Notes: generated from the sequence alone by a model not told the origin. A DNA stretch of 64,000 nucleotides from Armillaria gallica (GCA_037576215.1 JBANDB010000017.1:62001-126000); one strand, 5' to 3'; shown: positions 12,311-24,097, counted from the first letter of the stretch. Translations and numbers: made by a program.

Positions 12311-12498
12311 TAGTTAATGGGTAAGTAAATCCATAAAAGAACCAATGTTGATCACTCAAGACGGGTGTGAATGCCCATCGTCCTCAAAGCACGTAGTACA
12401 TCGACAATGTCTTCTGATATTTCGTCTGTCATTACGACCCAGGACGACAGACTTCAATTTGGACGACCCGGATGCACATCGAGTTCGCAACATATCGG

Positions 12499-13804
12499 CT
12501 ATAGCAGGCTCTTCCATAGTTCAAGACGATGCTCTGCGAAGTCAGGATCACTTTCATCGCAGTGGAAAGTCCAGACGAAGCGAAGAGATGTCAGTTCCGG
12601 AAGGAACTCCTCCGACCTCATCTCTTCAAGCAATGAATCTGTTATGAGTCTTGGGCCAGGACTGGGACAGCGGACTTCATAATGAAGCCAAATCTCTGCG
12701 ACTTCCAGCTCCGTAAGACTGGGCGTATTGGCAGTTCTGATGATACGCAGGATCTCGTCGCCAGTGCATATTGCATCTATTGACGAGAGACGCTGAATCC
12801 CTGCCGAAGTCCGTACAACATCGATAATACGGTCGATGCACGGTGGGTTTCTGGTGAACTCGAAAAGGACATTCAGCTCAACGAGGAGGGGGAAAGACAT
12901 CCCAAGGAGCCAGTCTTTCCCGTCTGCTGGGAGATTGATATTCCACGCGTCGATGGTGAGGGAGGTGATATATGGACCCGGGATTGGTAGCGGCTGCGAC
13001 GGAACGCTGTATGGTAAGGTGACGCCCGGCATGAGGTAGGTAGGTAGGTAGGTAGTATTACACGGCAGTGTCCACACAGTGAACGCCGGTCCCAGACATT
13101 ATAATTGGGGGATCTTAGTTCTTCGATGCCGAATTATGGGAAAGCCCAGCCGACAATATGACGCACCTCTACAATTCGCGTCGACGGATGTGATCTGGTC
13201 CACTGCATCCCCTCCTCATGACGTCAAACGCGATCGAGCACAGCATCGGCGCGTCGAGAAACGCGGTGCAAGTTGGGTGCTCGGCGTAGTCCTCCATAGT
13301 ACCTACACCTGCGAAGCCCCACTTGAGGGGCTGCAAACAGGAAAGTTTCCCTCCTATAGATGCATTGAGCTCGGCGATGCTGGGACGGGGAACAATGAGC
13401 TCGGCAGACTTCCATCGATGGCAGACGGTGTACACGTCCTGGAGACAAACAGAGTCACAGTAGCCAATCTCAATCGTCAAGAGAGCATTACCAGAGCGGC
13501 TGATGTGCATTTTGACGAAAGCACGTTGGAACGTTTGTTTGGCTGTTTTTGTGCTGATGTATGACCATAGGATTGGCGTTGAAAGGGATATAGACCTCCA
13601 CCTGGAGCAGACATGACTAACCAGGAGAGCAGTGGCTTTCCACTGCCACATCCCAATTACAACCATTCGGAATATCATGTACGGAATGTCGTCGGGAATA
13701 CTATTAATGGGTGTCGATTTTTTCCCGCTTTTCAGGAGCGGATTGTTGTGGTACGGACAGTACATTTTGAGGCTCTGAACAAAGTGTATTGAGTGAGAAA
13801 TCAC
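12499..13804 (-). pseudogene. F-box protein gene, interrupted
   Basis: The first part (13804-13169) carries an N-terminal F-box: NSIPDDIPYMIF...LLVSHVCSRWRSI...TPILWSYI is the usual agaricomycete form, which would bind Skp1 in an SCF ubiquitin ligase. The second part (13077-12499) is the leucine-rich C-terminal half with LTSLTIDAW-like and SLTELEVAEIWL repeats, followed by the PRLI.DSLLEEM segment. Between them the frame is broken by stops at about 13169 and 13100, and a GTAG microsatellite (13036-13056) sits in the gap. No simple intron repairs it. It could be a recent pseudogene or a mis-resolved model. Confidence 0.55.
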
Positions 13805-14194
13805 GAATCAAGAGTAAAACAAGCGCACAAATAAAGGAGGGTGCGAGTCTTACGTCGCACTTGCAAAGTTGTTTCTGGACCGGGTATTACATCATCATCT
13901 CATCTCATCATTACACGGCATAAATGACGGTACATATCCAAATGCAGATCCAACTCAATTAACCCACCTCGGGGTGCAAAAATACCGGCTAAGATCATTA
14001 CTCTCCTACACATCACACGTCGAAACACCCAGAGAAACTAAATGCAAGAGAGGAGGAACTAGGACAAGAGGGAGAGTGCCTGAGGACTTGTACCTCCACC
14101 GCGTCTTAGTAGCTAATGTACTTGCGGCGGTTAATTACTTAAATGCAGAGTTCAAAAAAAATAAGTCCGGTACATATCATTCTCACGCTGTTGA

Positions 14195-14560
14195 TCAACT
14201 AAGTATAGCTAAGTATATAGTCGATGGTGAGATACTTAATGTATAAGTCCCCTTACTGTCGTGATTGATTGCAAGTTGGACGAACCGAACACACATCGCG
14301 TTCGCAGCATACTTATCAGCGATAGCGGATTCTCCCCATAGTACGGTGCAAGGGTCGTCTTCATCTCCACCATCCCAGTAGAAAGTCCAGACGAAGCGAA
14401 GAGGTGTCCGTCCAAGAGAGAACTCTTTCGACTTCTTCTCCTCAAGCAATGTATCCATTATGAGTCTCGGGCCAGGACCGGGGTGGGACACTGGCCAAGT
14501 CGGATCTACAGTTTCGTATGACTGTCGTGTGTTCCCACAAAGTTCCAACCGATAACACAT
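14195..14560 (-). pseudogene. Second copy of the F-box gene tail
   Basis: The minus strand encodes GPRLIMDTLLEE followed by LRFVWTFYWDG, which matches the end of the F-box relic at 12499-13077 (GPRLITDSLLEE and LRFVWTFHCDE). The F-box itself is absent. It lies just downstream of RBR1. A shorter related remnant follows RBR2 at about 36240-36300. Confidence 0.5.
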
Positions 14561-14666
14561 TAAATAAGTACATTGTATCAGTTACAAGTGCATATCCATA
14601 GCAAGAACGAGAGCATCGCCGTAGCCTCCACTTTACATCCTACAGGCGGAAGCCAAGCACCCCTGA

Positions 14667-17600
14667 TCACATCACCATGCACCATGATCCTTCGTTTTCC
14701 GAGTGTACTGGCTGAGGAGGTTGCTGTTGCCAAACGCTGTCAAGTTGTTGCCTTTGCGTAGCTTGTCGAGTTCTCTCATTCGGATCTGTGCGCCATCGAT
14801 TGGCTTGCTCTCGATACAAGCGATCAGCCTGTTGCTTCTCTCTTCTTTGGTGTTCAGCCTGTTGCTGCCTCCTCCACTGGGCCACTCGCTCCAATCTCTG
14901 CTGTTCCTGGTCAGCCTCTTCCCGTCTGCGTCGTTCCATGGCTTCTGCAGCGATCCTATCCTGTTCCCTTCTATTTCGATCATACTGCTCTTGCGCTACC
15001 CGCCGGGCTCGTTCTTGCTCAGCCCGTTCCAGCCTGCGTCGTTCCATATCTTCTGCAGCAATCCTATCTTGCTCCCTTCTATTTCGATCATACTGCTCTT
15101 GTGCAACACGACGAGCTTCCACCTCGTTAAGAAGCCGCACTTGTTCAAGGTAACCGATGTCTTGAAAAACTTCCACATCTGGATTTGGAGGCGGTGGTAC
15201 AGCAGCCTGAGGTTGGGCCGGGACCGGGTCAGGCTCGTCAGCATAAATGCCTCCATGCACGGTACCCATGTGCTCATAGATGTTGTCGGCGTCAAAGACC
15301 CCCATGCAACGCCAGCAAATATGAGCTCCGCATCTAGAAAATCTAGTTAGCTTCAACAAGTGAATGAAAGGATTGAACACGAACGGGCACGTCATATGAT
15401 TGCATCCTTCCGTCTTCTCTAGGAGGCGTGAGCAGGTCGGACATTTCTTGATACCACGTTGCTGCAAAAGCCATGCCTCGCTCATTCTTTCCTGCTCGGC
15501 GGGGTTATTATGAATGCGAGCATCTTCACAGCTCATTCTTTCATGCGAATCCTCGCCACATGAAGAACATATCTCGGAGAAGCAAGATGGACATCGTAAA
15601 ACAGACACCGCTTTCGACCTGCGGTATATCTGTGTACAATCTGGTGTCTTGCAGTACCTGAACTCCTGCGGACGTTTGTCAACATGTGTCGTGAAAACGG
15701 TTTCTAGAAGGTGGTCGAAGGCAGTCGGTGGGAGGAATTTTTGAATGACAGGGACGGAGATGGGTGTTCCGCACTTTGATTCGCTCCCCATGCATACAAG
15801 TGGAAAATTCCCGGTTTCGGCAGCAGAGGTGAGAAAGTGGCGGATACATCCTGTGCAATATACATGCTCACACACCAATTGAAATGGTGTCGAGACATCG
15901 TCGTAACATATTGGACATGTATGGGTTCCGGGGGCGAGGTTCACATTGACGGACTTGCGGGACTCGGTGATATGATTGTCAAGATGGAGTCGTACCTCTT
16001 CATCTCCTCTTACCGTGATGACCGCAGAACGAATATCCAGCGCCACGCTGTCCTCACCGAAAACTTCTCTCATCGCTGCAAGGCCGGTCCGGACAAAGTA
16101 TCCCACCGAGGGGCGTGGCAAGGTTACGGTAAATTCCAGAGATGCAAGACGCTCCAACTCTTCCATCACAAGTGCTTTGGCCTTTTCCACCGCTTTCGGT
16201 TCCCCATAAAGCTTGAGCGTCCGCTTCCGGGAATCCGAGCGTAAAAATGCGCCCGCATCAGTAATCTTTTGCACTAGATGGGCCTGAGGATAAGTTAGAT
16301 GGTCGTGCCAGCCATCAATCTTTTCACCAGCAGCTAAACTTTCGACGCGGACCTTGAGTGCACCAAGAGCAGCCTTGACCGTCCCTAACACTTGGATACG
16401 GTAGTCCCCGCCGTTGAGCTCACGAATAATGATGTTACACGCTTTTCGATCTTTGATGTTCCCTTGGAGCTCTTTCCAAAGGTTTTCTTGAGCGCGATAC
16501 TGTCCGGATGGTATAGTAATGGTGTAAAGCGCTTGAGGGGCAATTCGGAGCCAAAACACGGAGTTACAGATGTAACTGAAACGTCGGTCAAGGAGAGCAT
16601 CGTGAACCTTCTTTGCATCATCCCACGTATTGAAACGGGTACGAATTGAAAGAATCCCAGCTTCGTTATCACCTCGGGAAGTAACATTGAAAGACTGCAT
16701 TTCGATGCCCTCTATCCGATTGATATGCAGCTGTAGAGAGCGAATTGCTGAATCTATGTCGAAGCTAAGAGGTTTGAGGGGGCGAATTGAGTGGGACTGG
16801 GCGAAGTCAGTCACGATGGTGGGAAGGACAACATTAGGCAGGTTGCTAATCTTGATAGTGTTTAGTCGGAAGCTGGGCACGACACGCCCGGGGGGGAGTT
16901 GGTTCATTTCCACCTTCACCCGCCGTCCGGCACATATACGGCCGTCAAGCTCCCTCACTTTCGTACGACAGAAAGTTACGTCGGGATATTCGACAACATA
17001 ACGGACGGATGGGGCGCGGCACGAGATTATCAATGTATTCTCGTCCCTTGGTGCCAGAGCACCCATGGCACCAGGCACATTGAACATCCCAACTTCAAAC
17101 TCCAATCTCTCGTCTCTGAATTCGATGCCTTCAAGCCCAATCGCTAGTGCCTGTGCAACATCGGCATTCGTGACGATATCCGCTTCTTGCTTCCCATTTC
17201 TCCCAGGCATGTCTTTAACAGATACAACATGAAACTCAAACATGTTAAGGCCCTGCTGAGTGAATAAGGCTGCGATCTCGTCTTGACGTGCGTCACGGGG
17301 AATATTTTTGACGCGGATTCTGCACGATTCGAATCCTGTGATAGTGTTCTCAATGGCGAGGCCCGAGCTGAACGTGACAATAGAACTAGCGAGGACGGCT
17401 CGCTGTATAGTGACTTGGGCATCAGCGACGCGATGCTGCTGGTCAACACGACGTTGTTGTTCTTCTCTCCTCTGTTGGACCTCTTCCCGGCGCCGATTTG
17501 CTGCCTCCTCCTCCCTTCTGCGTTCTTCTTCTCTGTCTTCGTGCCTCTTCCCTTTGTCGACGCTCCTGTTCTTCTTTATGGCGCCTTTCTTCCTCTTCCC

Positions 17601-18840
17601 TTCTGTGTTGTTCTTCTCTCCGTCTTCGTGCCTCTGTGTAGCGTCGCTTTACCCCATCTCTCTGTTGGCGCTCCTCTTCCTCCCTCCGTTCCTCAGCTTC
17701 GCGAGCCAATCTTGCGAGTTCCGTTGCGAGCTCTTCCTGCCGCCTCCTTTCCAACTCGAGCTCCAGTTTGATTCTGTCAATCTCCAAACGTCGAATCTCT
17801 TCCCGGTGTCGATTTGCTTTCTCATCCTCCCTTCTGCGTTCTTCTTCTTCTCTCTGTCTTCGCGCCTCTTCCCTCTGTCGATGCTCCCGTTCTTCTTTAC
17901 GGCGCCTTTCTTCCTCTTCCCTTCTGCGTTGTTCTTCTGTCCGTCTTCGTGCCTCTGCGTACCGTCGCTTTACCTCATCTCTCTGTTGGCGCTCCTTCTC
18001 TTCCCTACGTCTAGCCTCCTCCTGGCGTTGGCGTTCCTCTTCCTTCCTCTGTTCCTCAGCTTCGCGAGCCAATCTTGCGAGTTCCGTTGCAAGCTCTTCC
18101 TGCCGACTCTTCTGCAACTCGAGTTCCAGTTTGATTCTGTCAGTCTCCATACGCCGGCCTTCAACTTCTTGGTCCTGTACGTATGACTTAGCGATTGCGA
18201 GACAATTGAATATAATTGTTTACATACTTCGGGATTACGGGCATACAGAGAACTCTCTCCTTTGGCACAGGATCTGTTCCTCCACGAATAACATGGTTGT
18301 TCGCCCTTCTTTGTACGACGAGAACTTGAGGCTTGTGCATACTGTCCACTTCTTTCTTTACGCCGCCACTCAAGGTGATCTGAAGCATCTGATGTTGGAC
18401 TTTCTACCCCGTTGACCTTGATAACTGTATTACTTGATGTCGCGATCCACGTTAGAAAGAAGATACGTACTAGCTCAGCATCTGAGTCGTAGACGAAATC
18501 GCACCGATCTCCTTGTTCACAGCTTCCTCTCTGAAGCACAGAACGCGACACCGTGTCCTTGGAACTGCAAACTTCTGGTGATTGCGATGAGCTGATATTT
18601 GACTGAACGTCAACGTTGTGAATGCTACGCTGATTGGAGCTATCGTTCTTCGATATACGATCCCATCGATTCTGCCCTTTGTTGTTCTACTATGAAGACC
18701 TCTGTAAGTGAAATGCGATGTGAAAACACGACAGTGAAGCTTACTGAAGTTCCACCAATATGCTGGTGTCTACAGCGATCCCCGTACATGCAGTTTTCTT
18801 TAAGAGAAAAGCGGCATACCGTGGAGTTTGTGGCAGACAT
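14667..18840 (-). CDS. RBR1: CCCH/RBR E3 ubiquitin ligase, probably frameshifted
   Basis: This is a paralogue of RBR2. Exons are 18840-18745, 18686-18471, 18416-18228, 18174-15385 and 15333-14667, with introns of 58, 54, 53 and 51 nt. Exon 1 holds an intact CCCH finger (C-x7-C-x5-C-x3-H, residues 9-27). Fingers 2 and 3 have lost ligands (third Cys to Ser and His to Arg in finger 3). A long Arg/Glu coiled coil follows, then two RRM-like domains, RING1 (CPIC...), IBR and RING2 with the catalytic Cys in EGCNHMTC. The joined length is 3958 nt, which leaves remainder 1. Within the coiled coil near 17527-17535 it lacks 5 nt compared with its own internal repeat, and adding 5 restores the frame. It is therefore a pseudogene, a truncated ligase starting at an internal ATG (for example 17243), or an assembly error. 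Confidence 0.75.
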
Positions 18841-19424
18841 GAGGGCGCTAAAGCCATCTATTTTGAGGCACTCATACGGACATGCATCAAAGAAGCTCAG
18901 ACGTCCCCCGGTCGCAACTTTGGAATCAGGAGCACTGGACCTAGGCTCTGCACAAATGACTAGTTATTTGCCGAACTGGCAGTCATTGTTGCGCCTTGGG
19001 GATATATGTATCATGGTTGCAAAGGCAGGAAGGAGGCATTTCCGAAAAATGGGATTTGATGGTTCGGTCCAGACATCGGGCGGCGGGCCGGGCGCCTTTT
19101 GTGATCAGTAGCTCGTTGCACCGTGACGCAGGCTGCTCTTCTCAACTCTCCTTCCTAAGAGCAGAATCTTAAGAATATACGGAGCATGCATCTCAGCATA
19201 ACATGTGAGCTTTCTCAAAGCACCTTCACGCCAGAAGTGGCGTAAAGTCCGCGATGTTCAGAAATTGGAAGGTCTCTAGAGTCGGACGCGTCTTACGTCG
19301 TGCGTGATGCTGAGAGTTGTCGTTGAACCTGGGCAGTGGTCACTGTGCTACTCGTCTCACCCTCTATAAGAACTCCCGGAAAAATCACTGACAGTGCATA
19401 AGATTCTAATACATGTGACGAAAT
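18841..19424. other. Intergenic, RBR1 to UMA1
   Basis: This is the 5' flank of RBR1 and the 3' flank of UMA1. It is mirrored at about 31457-32231. Parts of the RBR 5' flank also recur upstream of RBR3 at about 45800-46383, including the GGCGCC...GAGCCATCTA block near 18845-18860. I see no gene. Confidence 0.4.
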
Positions 19425-20626
19425 TCAATGATATACCGACGAAAGGAGTGCAGACCTCAACGATCCCAGATCAATGCGGTCAGAAAATCCAATCAAGCTT
19501 CGCCTGTCGTCCGAAAAGATATCGACGTTGAAGGCCCGTTCAATTCTCTCGAAATCAGGATGCTGGAAGAGTCTTCCAAGCGGGAGAACGGGACTGAGTT
19601 CACTGATCCGGGAACGAGAACTGTGGCTATCCGGAATACCAGGGAGTACATCCGGCGCGGATGGAGAGACATTGTATGGTCCAGGGTGCTTAAAGGCGGA
19701 GGTTGGTACCACAGGTGATCCTGATCCAAAAGGGACTACGATTGGAGGTCCATCGTCACAAGACGCAACGACGACTTCGAACGGGTCAGAGGCCTCGTAG
19801 GTATTGGGCCTGATGGCTATGGCTACGACAAGATCTGCCTTGTGCTTGGTGCCCGATCGGCTCCATACGTCTACCTCCTCGAGTAGCGCAGGCCAAGATT
19901 CGTTTCGGTAGGCGACCTCGATGATGATGCCAGGCAAGGATGCCGAGTCCGAAGCAAAAGCAGAAGACGTTTCCGATCCCGAGACTTCAGCCGTATTTTG
20001 AGTTGGCCTATATAAAGACAAAGTAGGAGATATGGTGATTGAACCATCTGGTTCCTTCATCATCTTGTGATGACCTTCGCCTGGATGAATGATACTATGG
20101 AGGGGCGATGCACCCTAAGAAAGATGGAATAAGTAAGCGACTGAAAGCCGATTTATGGAATAACACGCACCGTCGAGATGATGGACTCAAAGACGTCCAC
20201 TGTCTCCTTTATATCACCAAAGTACTTTGCCATCACATCAACGAACCTTCGTCTCAGGATACTCAAGATCATCACCATGAGCCTGCCAGCCATGAACTGG
20301 TGAACACGAGAGGGGTCCCCGTATATGTGCACATATCCTGTCGCAAGGTCATAAAAAATTGGGTATCTGCCTTTACGTCTGTCGCTCCAAGCTTCGAACA
20401 CAGACTGTCTGATGGGCTGGGGAACCTTCCAGGGGCCTTCTCCTTCGACATCTTGATAGCGCTCGATAGTCTGCTGAAATGCAAACGAGAATTCCTTGAC
20501 ATCGTCGCTTATATCTGGTTCGAGAGTCGAAATTTCCCATGGGCCCGAATCGAAATCGTCCTCTGTGCCCATAGGCAATGCTTTGACCTCGGCATTAACT
20601 CCTATCGTTTGTTCTTCGACGTACAT
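19425..20626 (-). CDS. UMA1: unrecognised protein with possible PD-(D/E)XK-like half
   Basis: Two exons (20626-20165 and 20114-19425) around a 50-nt intron join to 1152 nt, 383 residues. The N-terminal half is acidic with a WKVPQPIRQSVFEAW block. After the intron it reads KEPDGSI, then PGIIIEVAYRNE.WPALLEE, then ADLVVAIAIRP. The spacing of PD, then E-V-A, then a hydrophobic strand resembles PD-(D/E)XK nuclease-fold proteins such as Uma2. That is inference from pattern only, and the lysine of the motif is not clear. The C-terminus is Ser/Pro-rich. It is divergently paired with CC1 (196 bp between ATGs). The frame is intact. The start was chosen as the ATG shared in position with UMA2. Confidence 0.7.
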
Positions 20627-20822
20627 CTCTTAGTATTCGTGCAACAAAGATACTCGAACAGAGGTCGAGAAGGGTGGTCTAGAGACTAGGAGTGAGTCGG
20701 TGAATGAGGGAATAACGTCGAACGAGGTGGGGAAGGTGGTGGAGCAGAACAGAGATGTTTCTGACTATTTGAAGCCACATCGATTTTCGGCCCGAATATC
20801 CGTCTCTTTGCTTTCGACCGTC
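20627..20822. promoter_or_regulatory. Shared divergent promoter of UMA1 and CC1
   Basis: Only 196 bp separate the two ATGs, which face apart. The mirror copy (30044-30248) is 205 bp and clearly homologous, including CTTTGCTTTCGACCGTCATGG-type sequence (one change) around the CC start. No other gene fits in it. Confidence 0.55.
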
Positions 20823-21876
20823 ATGGCTCCCTATCGTCCTGCACCCTCGACTACCCGTAAAACTCACTACGGGATTTCGTACTCGCGTAGGTCCTTTGTT
20901 ATCTTGCTTTACACTACCTGACCGGACACTTCTCTTCCAGCCATTAAACCCTACAAACGATCTCCACTGCAGTACAACCGCAACAGGTCCGGTCCTCGAC
21001 GAAGTACCCCACCGGAATCTCACTCTCGTCGAGTCTCGAATAACTGGCACCAGCGACCACCTCTTCTTGATCCTATCTATGAGAGCCCTCTTACCCGGAG
21101 GAGACAAGAGGTATCGTTCGACTTTGAAGACTCTTTTCGCGTGCCAGTTCAAAGGGAGGAAGACGACGACGACGGCGTGTTGTTTCCTTGGGAGGACGAA
21201 CAGACGCTCATAGCTGAGCTCTCGCACGATGAGTGAGGATTGGCGCGCATATATCCAGGTTTTCCCATTCTCAAACCCCCTAAGCCGTGTCGAACTAGAC
21301 GACGATGAAAACGTTCTGAAGCTCATCGACTCACTCGCAAATTCTTTTACGCGCTATTCAAATAATCTCGTTGACGACATCGCGCAGACCCTTGTTCCTG
21401 CTGTCAGACGCGTCAGAGAAGCTCACCACGTTCTCAACACTCGTGTCGACGATGACTTCGGGAAGGGACTCTGGGAGTTCCATGAGACATGCAAGAAGAT
21501 GGAGGCCACGACGTTGAAGGATGCGGAGGAGATAAAGGAAGAGTATGAGGCTGCGCAGGTGAGTGTGAGTTTCCATGTTTCCATTGTCTGGTTTTCATGT
21601 TTTCTCACCAGGTGCGCATTGCGGATATTATGGGTAAGCTTGAGGACGCGTATGCTCGAAGGGACCAGCTCTGGGTCGTTTTTGAAATTAATCTCAATAG
21701 CCTTGGTACCGCTCTCCGTCTTTTCGATTGTACCCCTCACTAATGCGGTTACAGTGGACCCGACGATCGAGATTCTCAAGGACCTTCCTGCTAGAATGGA
21801 ACGTGCCATTTCTGAGGTTGATAAACAGAGCAAGAAATTGAACAAGGACGATGTCGGACCAGAGCAGACGCTATAG
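20823..21876 (+). CDS. CC1: unrecognised acidic coiled-coil protein, early stop
   Basis: Five exons (20823-20886, 20941-21232, 21285-21558, 21612-21705, 21755-21876) with introns of 54, 52, 53 and 49 nt join to 846 nt, 281 residues. The N-terminus (MAPYRPAPSTTRK) is basic and Pro/Arg-rich, then an acidic run (REEDDDDG, FPWEDEQTLIAEL), then a helical, heptad-like region from about residue 120 to the end. No catalytic motif is seen. The codon AAG of CC2 is TAG here, so the protein lacks the last ten residues. Function is unknown. The conserved divergent pairing with UMA suggests co-expression. Confidence 0.7.
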
Positions 21877-22340
21877 GACCTCTTGACGAAACTGAATTGA
21901 TCCGCGCTTACCTGGACTTGCTTCTTGCTATCATCCTACTCCTTTGTCTCTGGCTTTGGCCGTCGTTCCTTTCTACGACTCCGATATGCTTTTGAAATTA
22001 TGCTTACAAACTGTAATCGAATCGCGCCAGTGCTTCTTACGGTTTCTGGGACCCTTTTCCGTCAGATTCGACTGCACATCAAGCACATCAATAGCTGTCC
22101 CGTCATGGACGTCGTCCTCGCAAATGATGGAAATGACTACAGGTGAGGAATGTATGGGCAGCTGGAACACGGATTATGGTCAGAAGGACGATACTCGGTG
22201 TTTTATCAATGGAATGCATCTGCCGTTAACTGTGGAGAACAATGTCAACCTAGCATCGCCTGTGTCAACCGGTGACTGGCTCCCTCCATTGGACCTGCTT
22301 CTATACTGACCTTGCCCTATTCTTTTGTCTAGAGAACTGT
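21877..22340. repeat. Repeated 3' module after CC1
   Basis: This DNA after CC1 is mirrored after CC2 at 28480-28930. It contains GTCAGAAGGACGATACTCGG, a TGACTGGCTCCCTC block and a TGCTTTTGAAA motif that is itself duplicated (about 21986 and 22348). Weaker copies lie at about 22790-22990 and 23530-23645 in the spacer. Open frames are not conserved between copies, so a coding role is unlikely. Confidence 0.45.
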
Positions 22341-24097
22341 TTAGCTCCGGTATGCTTTTGAAACTCGCGGTCTTTGACCCCTCTATGATTAACACACGAA
22401 TTTGATGCGGCGATGCTCCGGTTGTCAATACTCGGCTGGTACTTCATCTTTTACTGTGCTTCTGCAGCCCCAAGCTCTGGGCTGCCACGACCTGTACTCA
22501 GTTCATTCTATTCGTCGGGTCTTTTTGTCGGCAAGTATCACTTATCTTTGCTGCTTAGACTGTAAGTGTGCCTCTTGGATGACCGCTATCTTGGGTTTTT
22601 AAGGTTCCGACCGGCCTCCCCACGCTTGCTCTCGCCTGTGCTTACTTTTCATATCTCGTTTCCACATTGTCTGTGCCAGCTGCACCTCGTGGGGACATGG
22701 CTGTATGAGCGAGGCCGAATGTGTTAGGTCCCGTCATATAGCGTAGTACACATAAACCCTTGGTTTGTTTCCTTCTCAGGAACATCGACCTGGACAAGGT
22801 ACCCTCGTGCGTCATTGCTGCTTCTCCCGGTTTCTAGAACTCTGTTGTCAGATTCGACTTTCCCCTTAGTCCTGAGACGGACATCAATAAGTTGATGTCC
22901 TGTCATGAACGTTGTACTCATAAATGATGGATGGGACGAGAATCTACATACCCGCCTGGTCAGTCTGTTACTCCGCAATGCTTTCTCATGTGCAGATAAT
23001 GTTCTTTCCAGGTGTTCCTAACAAAAAATGTCTTCAGCTACTAATATAACTTCACCAAGGATTGCCGAAGCACAGGAGTAAAATCTGATCATGAGCAGCA
23101 GTACCACTTGGACATTCTACTTCGGAAGTCACGTTGTAATGGACGGAACAAGGTATACTGAGTGAGTTTTCCTTTGCCTGCCGCAAGAATGAAATAAACT
23201 TGATCTATTTAGTACTCCTTTCGCATGCCAAAAACAACTGCTTTTCTAATAAAACTTCCTTCCTTCCTGTGAATGAACAACAGTTCTTACCGCGGGAACC
23301 GCCTTTTCCATTCCGTCTTTCGGGCTCTTTTCCCAACCTCATAAGGGTACGTAAAAGATCCCGCCGTTCAGCTTGTTTTTCTGAACTCGTTTTCAAGATT
23401 AGAAATGAGGCCTCGTTTTTCCGATCGGAAAATGTATTGGTCCTAGCAGTGAATGTGGAACAGATTTTTCCTCCAAGCGCTTTGTTAGAAAACAACAGGT
23501 ACGGTGTGCGGACATGTAAGCTGCCGTTACTCGATAGTCAGAAGGTCGAAGTGAGTCGATACTCGGTGTCTTTGATTGATATCTGCCGTTTGAAGAGCAA
23601 CGGTAGCTGTCATCACCTGTTTCAACCGGTGACTAGCTCCATCCGCTGATGGTTGATATCGCTGACGTTGAACGTTGAACGCTGAGCATGCGTCGAGCAC
23701 CGGGGCGAATGCTGAAGTTCTCTGGAAATTGACTTGACCAGTACTGTAGGTCCAAATCTGAAACATATTACTTGCGTGCGGTGATAGAACTACGACGCCC
23801 CCGGAACTCAGACAAGTATCCGACCTGCTCTTTTCAGGTTGGCTCCTTCGATGATTGGCAAGGTACATATCGGCTTCGATCACTCGTGCTGTTCCTAGCA
23901 GGGGCGAGGAGGATGAACGCCCAGCACCATTGCTTATCACGCTATCCAGATCAAGGTACCATCCGTTCGGGAACAATAATAAGGTGGCGGGGCCTGAATG
24001 CGATGATAATAGAGACGAGGATGATACAAGCAATACATAGCGTACATACACACAACAAGAATCCGCAGATAACCAAAAGCAAGGATAGAGAGAGAAA
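22341..24097. other. Spacer, no supported gene; diverged 3'-module copies
   Basis: Beyond the two diverged copies of the 3' module (about 22790-22990 with GTCAGATTCGAC and GTCATGAACGT, and about 23530-23645 with CGATACTCGGTGT and CCGGTGACTAGCTCC) I see no gene. Confidence 0.35.

Larger units (their letters stand above)
9640..22340. repeat. Left arm of large inverted duplication
   Basis: Genes SSP1, SSP2, RBR, UMA and CC and much of the DNA between them recur in mirror image at 28480-45620. Non-coding matches are visible too. The DNA following SSP1 at 9896-9960 matches the complement of 39417-39469 and continues beyond the Ty3 element at 45304. The F-box upstream DNA at 13810-13860 matches the complement of about 36510-36540. 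Left-arm DNA at about 14540-14660 matches the region after RBR2. The arm carries F-box and TMEM16 relics for which I found no intact mirror partner. Confidence 0.8.

Noticed and set aside
13036..13056. GTAG microsatellite as a CRISPR-like or regulatory repeat
   Set aside because: It is a simple 4-bp tandem of about five units within the broken F-box gene, and nothing more.
17500..17560. Programmed frameshift in RBR1
   Set aside because: No slippery heptamer lies at the break, and the exact 5-nt shortfall against the internal repeat points to a plain deletion.
14703..18415. Long plus-strand ORFs (215 and 292 codons) opposite RBR1
   Set aside because: They are Leu/Ser-rich shadows of the Arg/Glu-rich coiled coil read on the opposite strand. 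RBR2 and RBR3 give the same kind of shadow on their minus strands.
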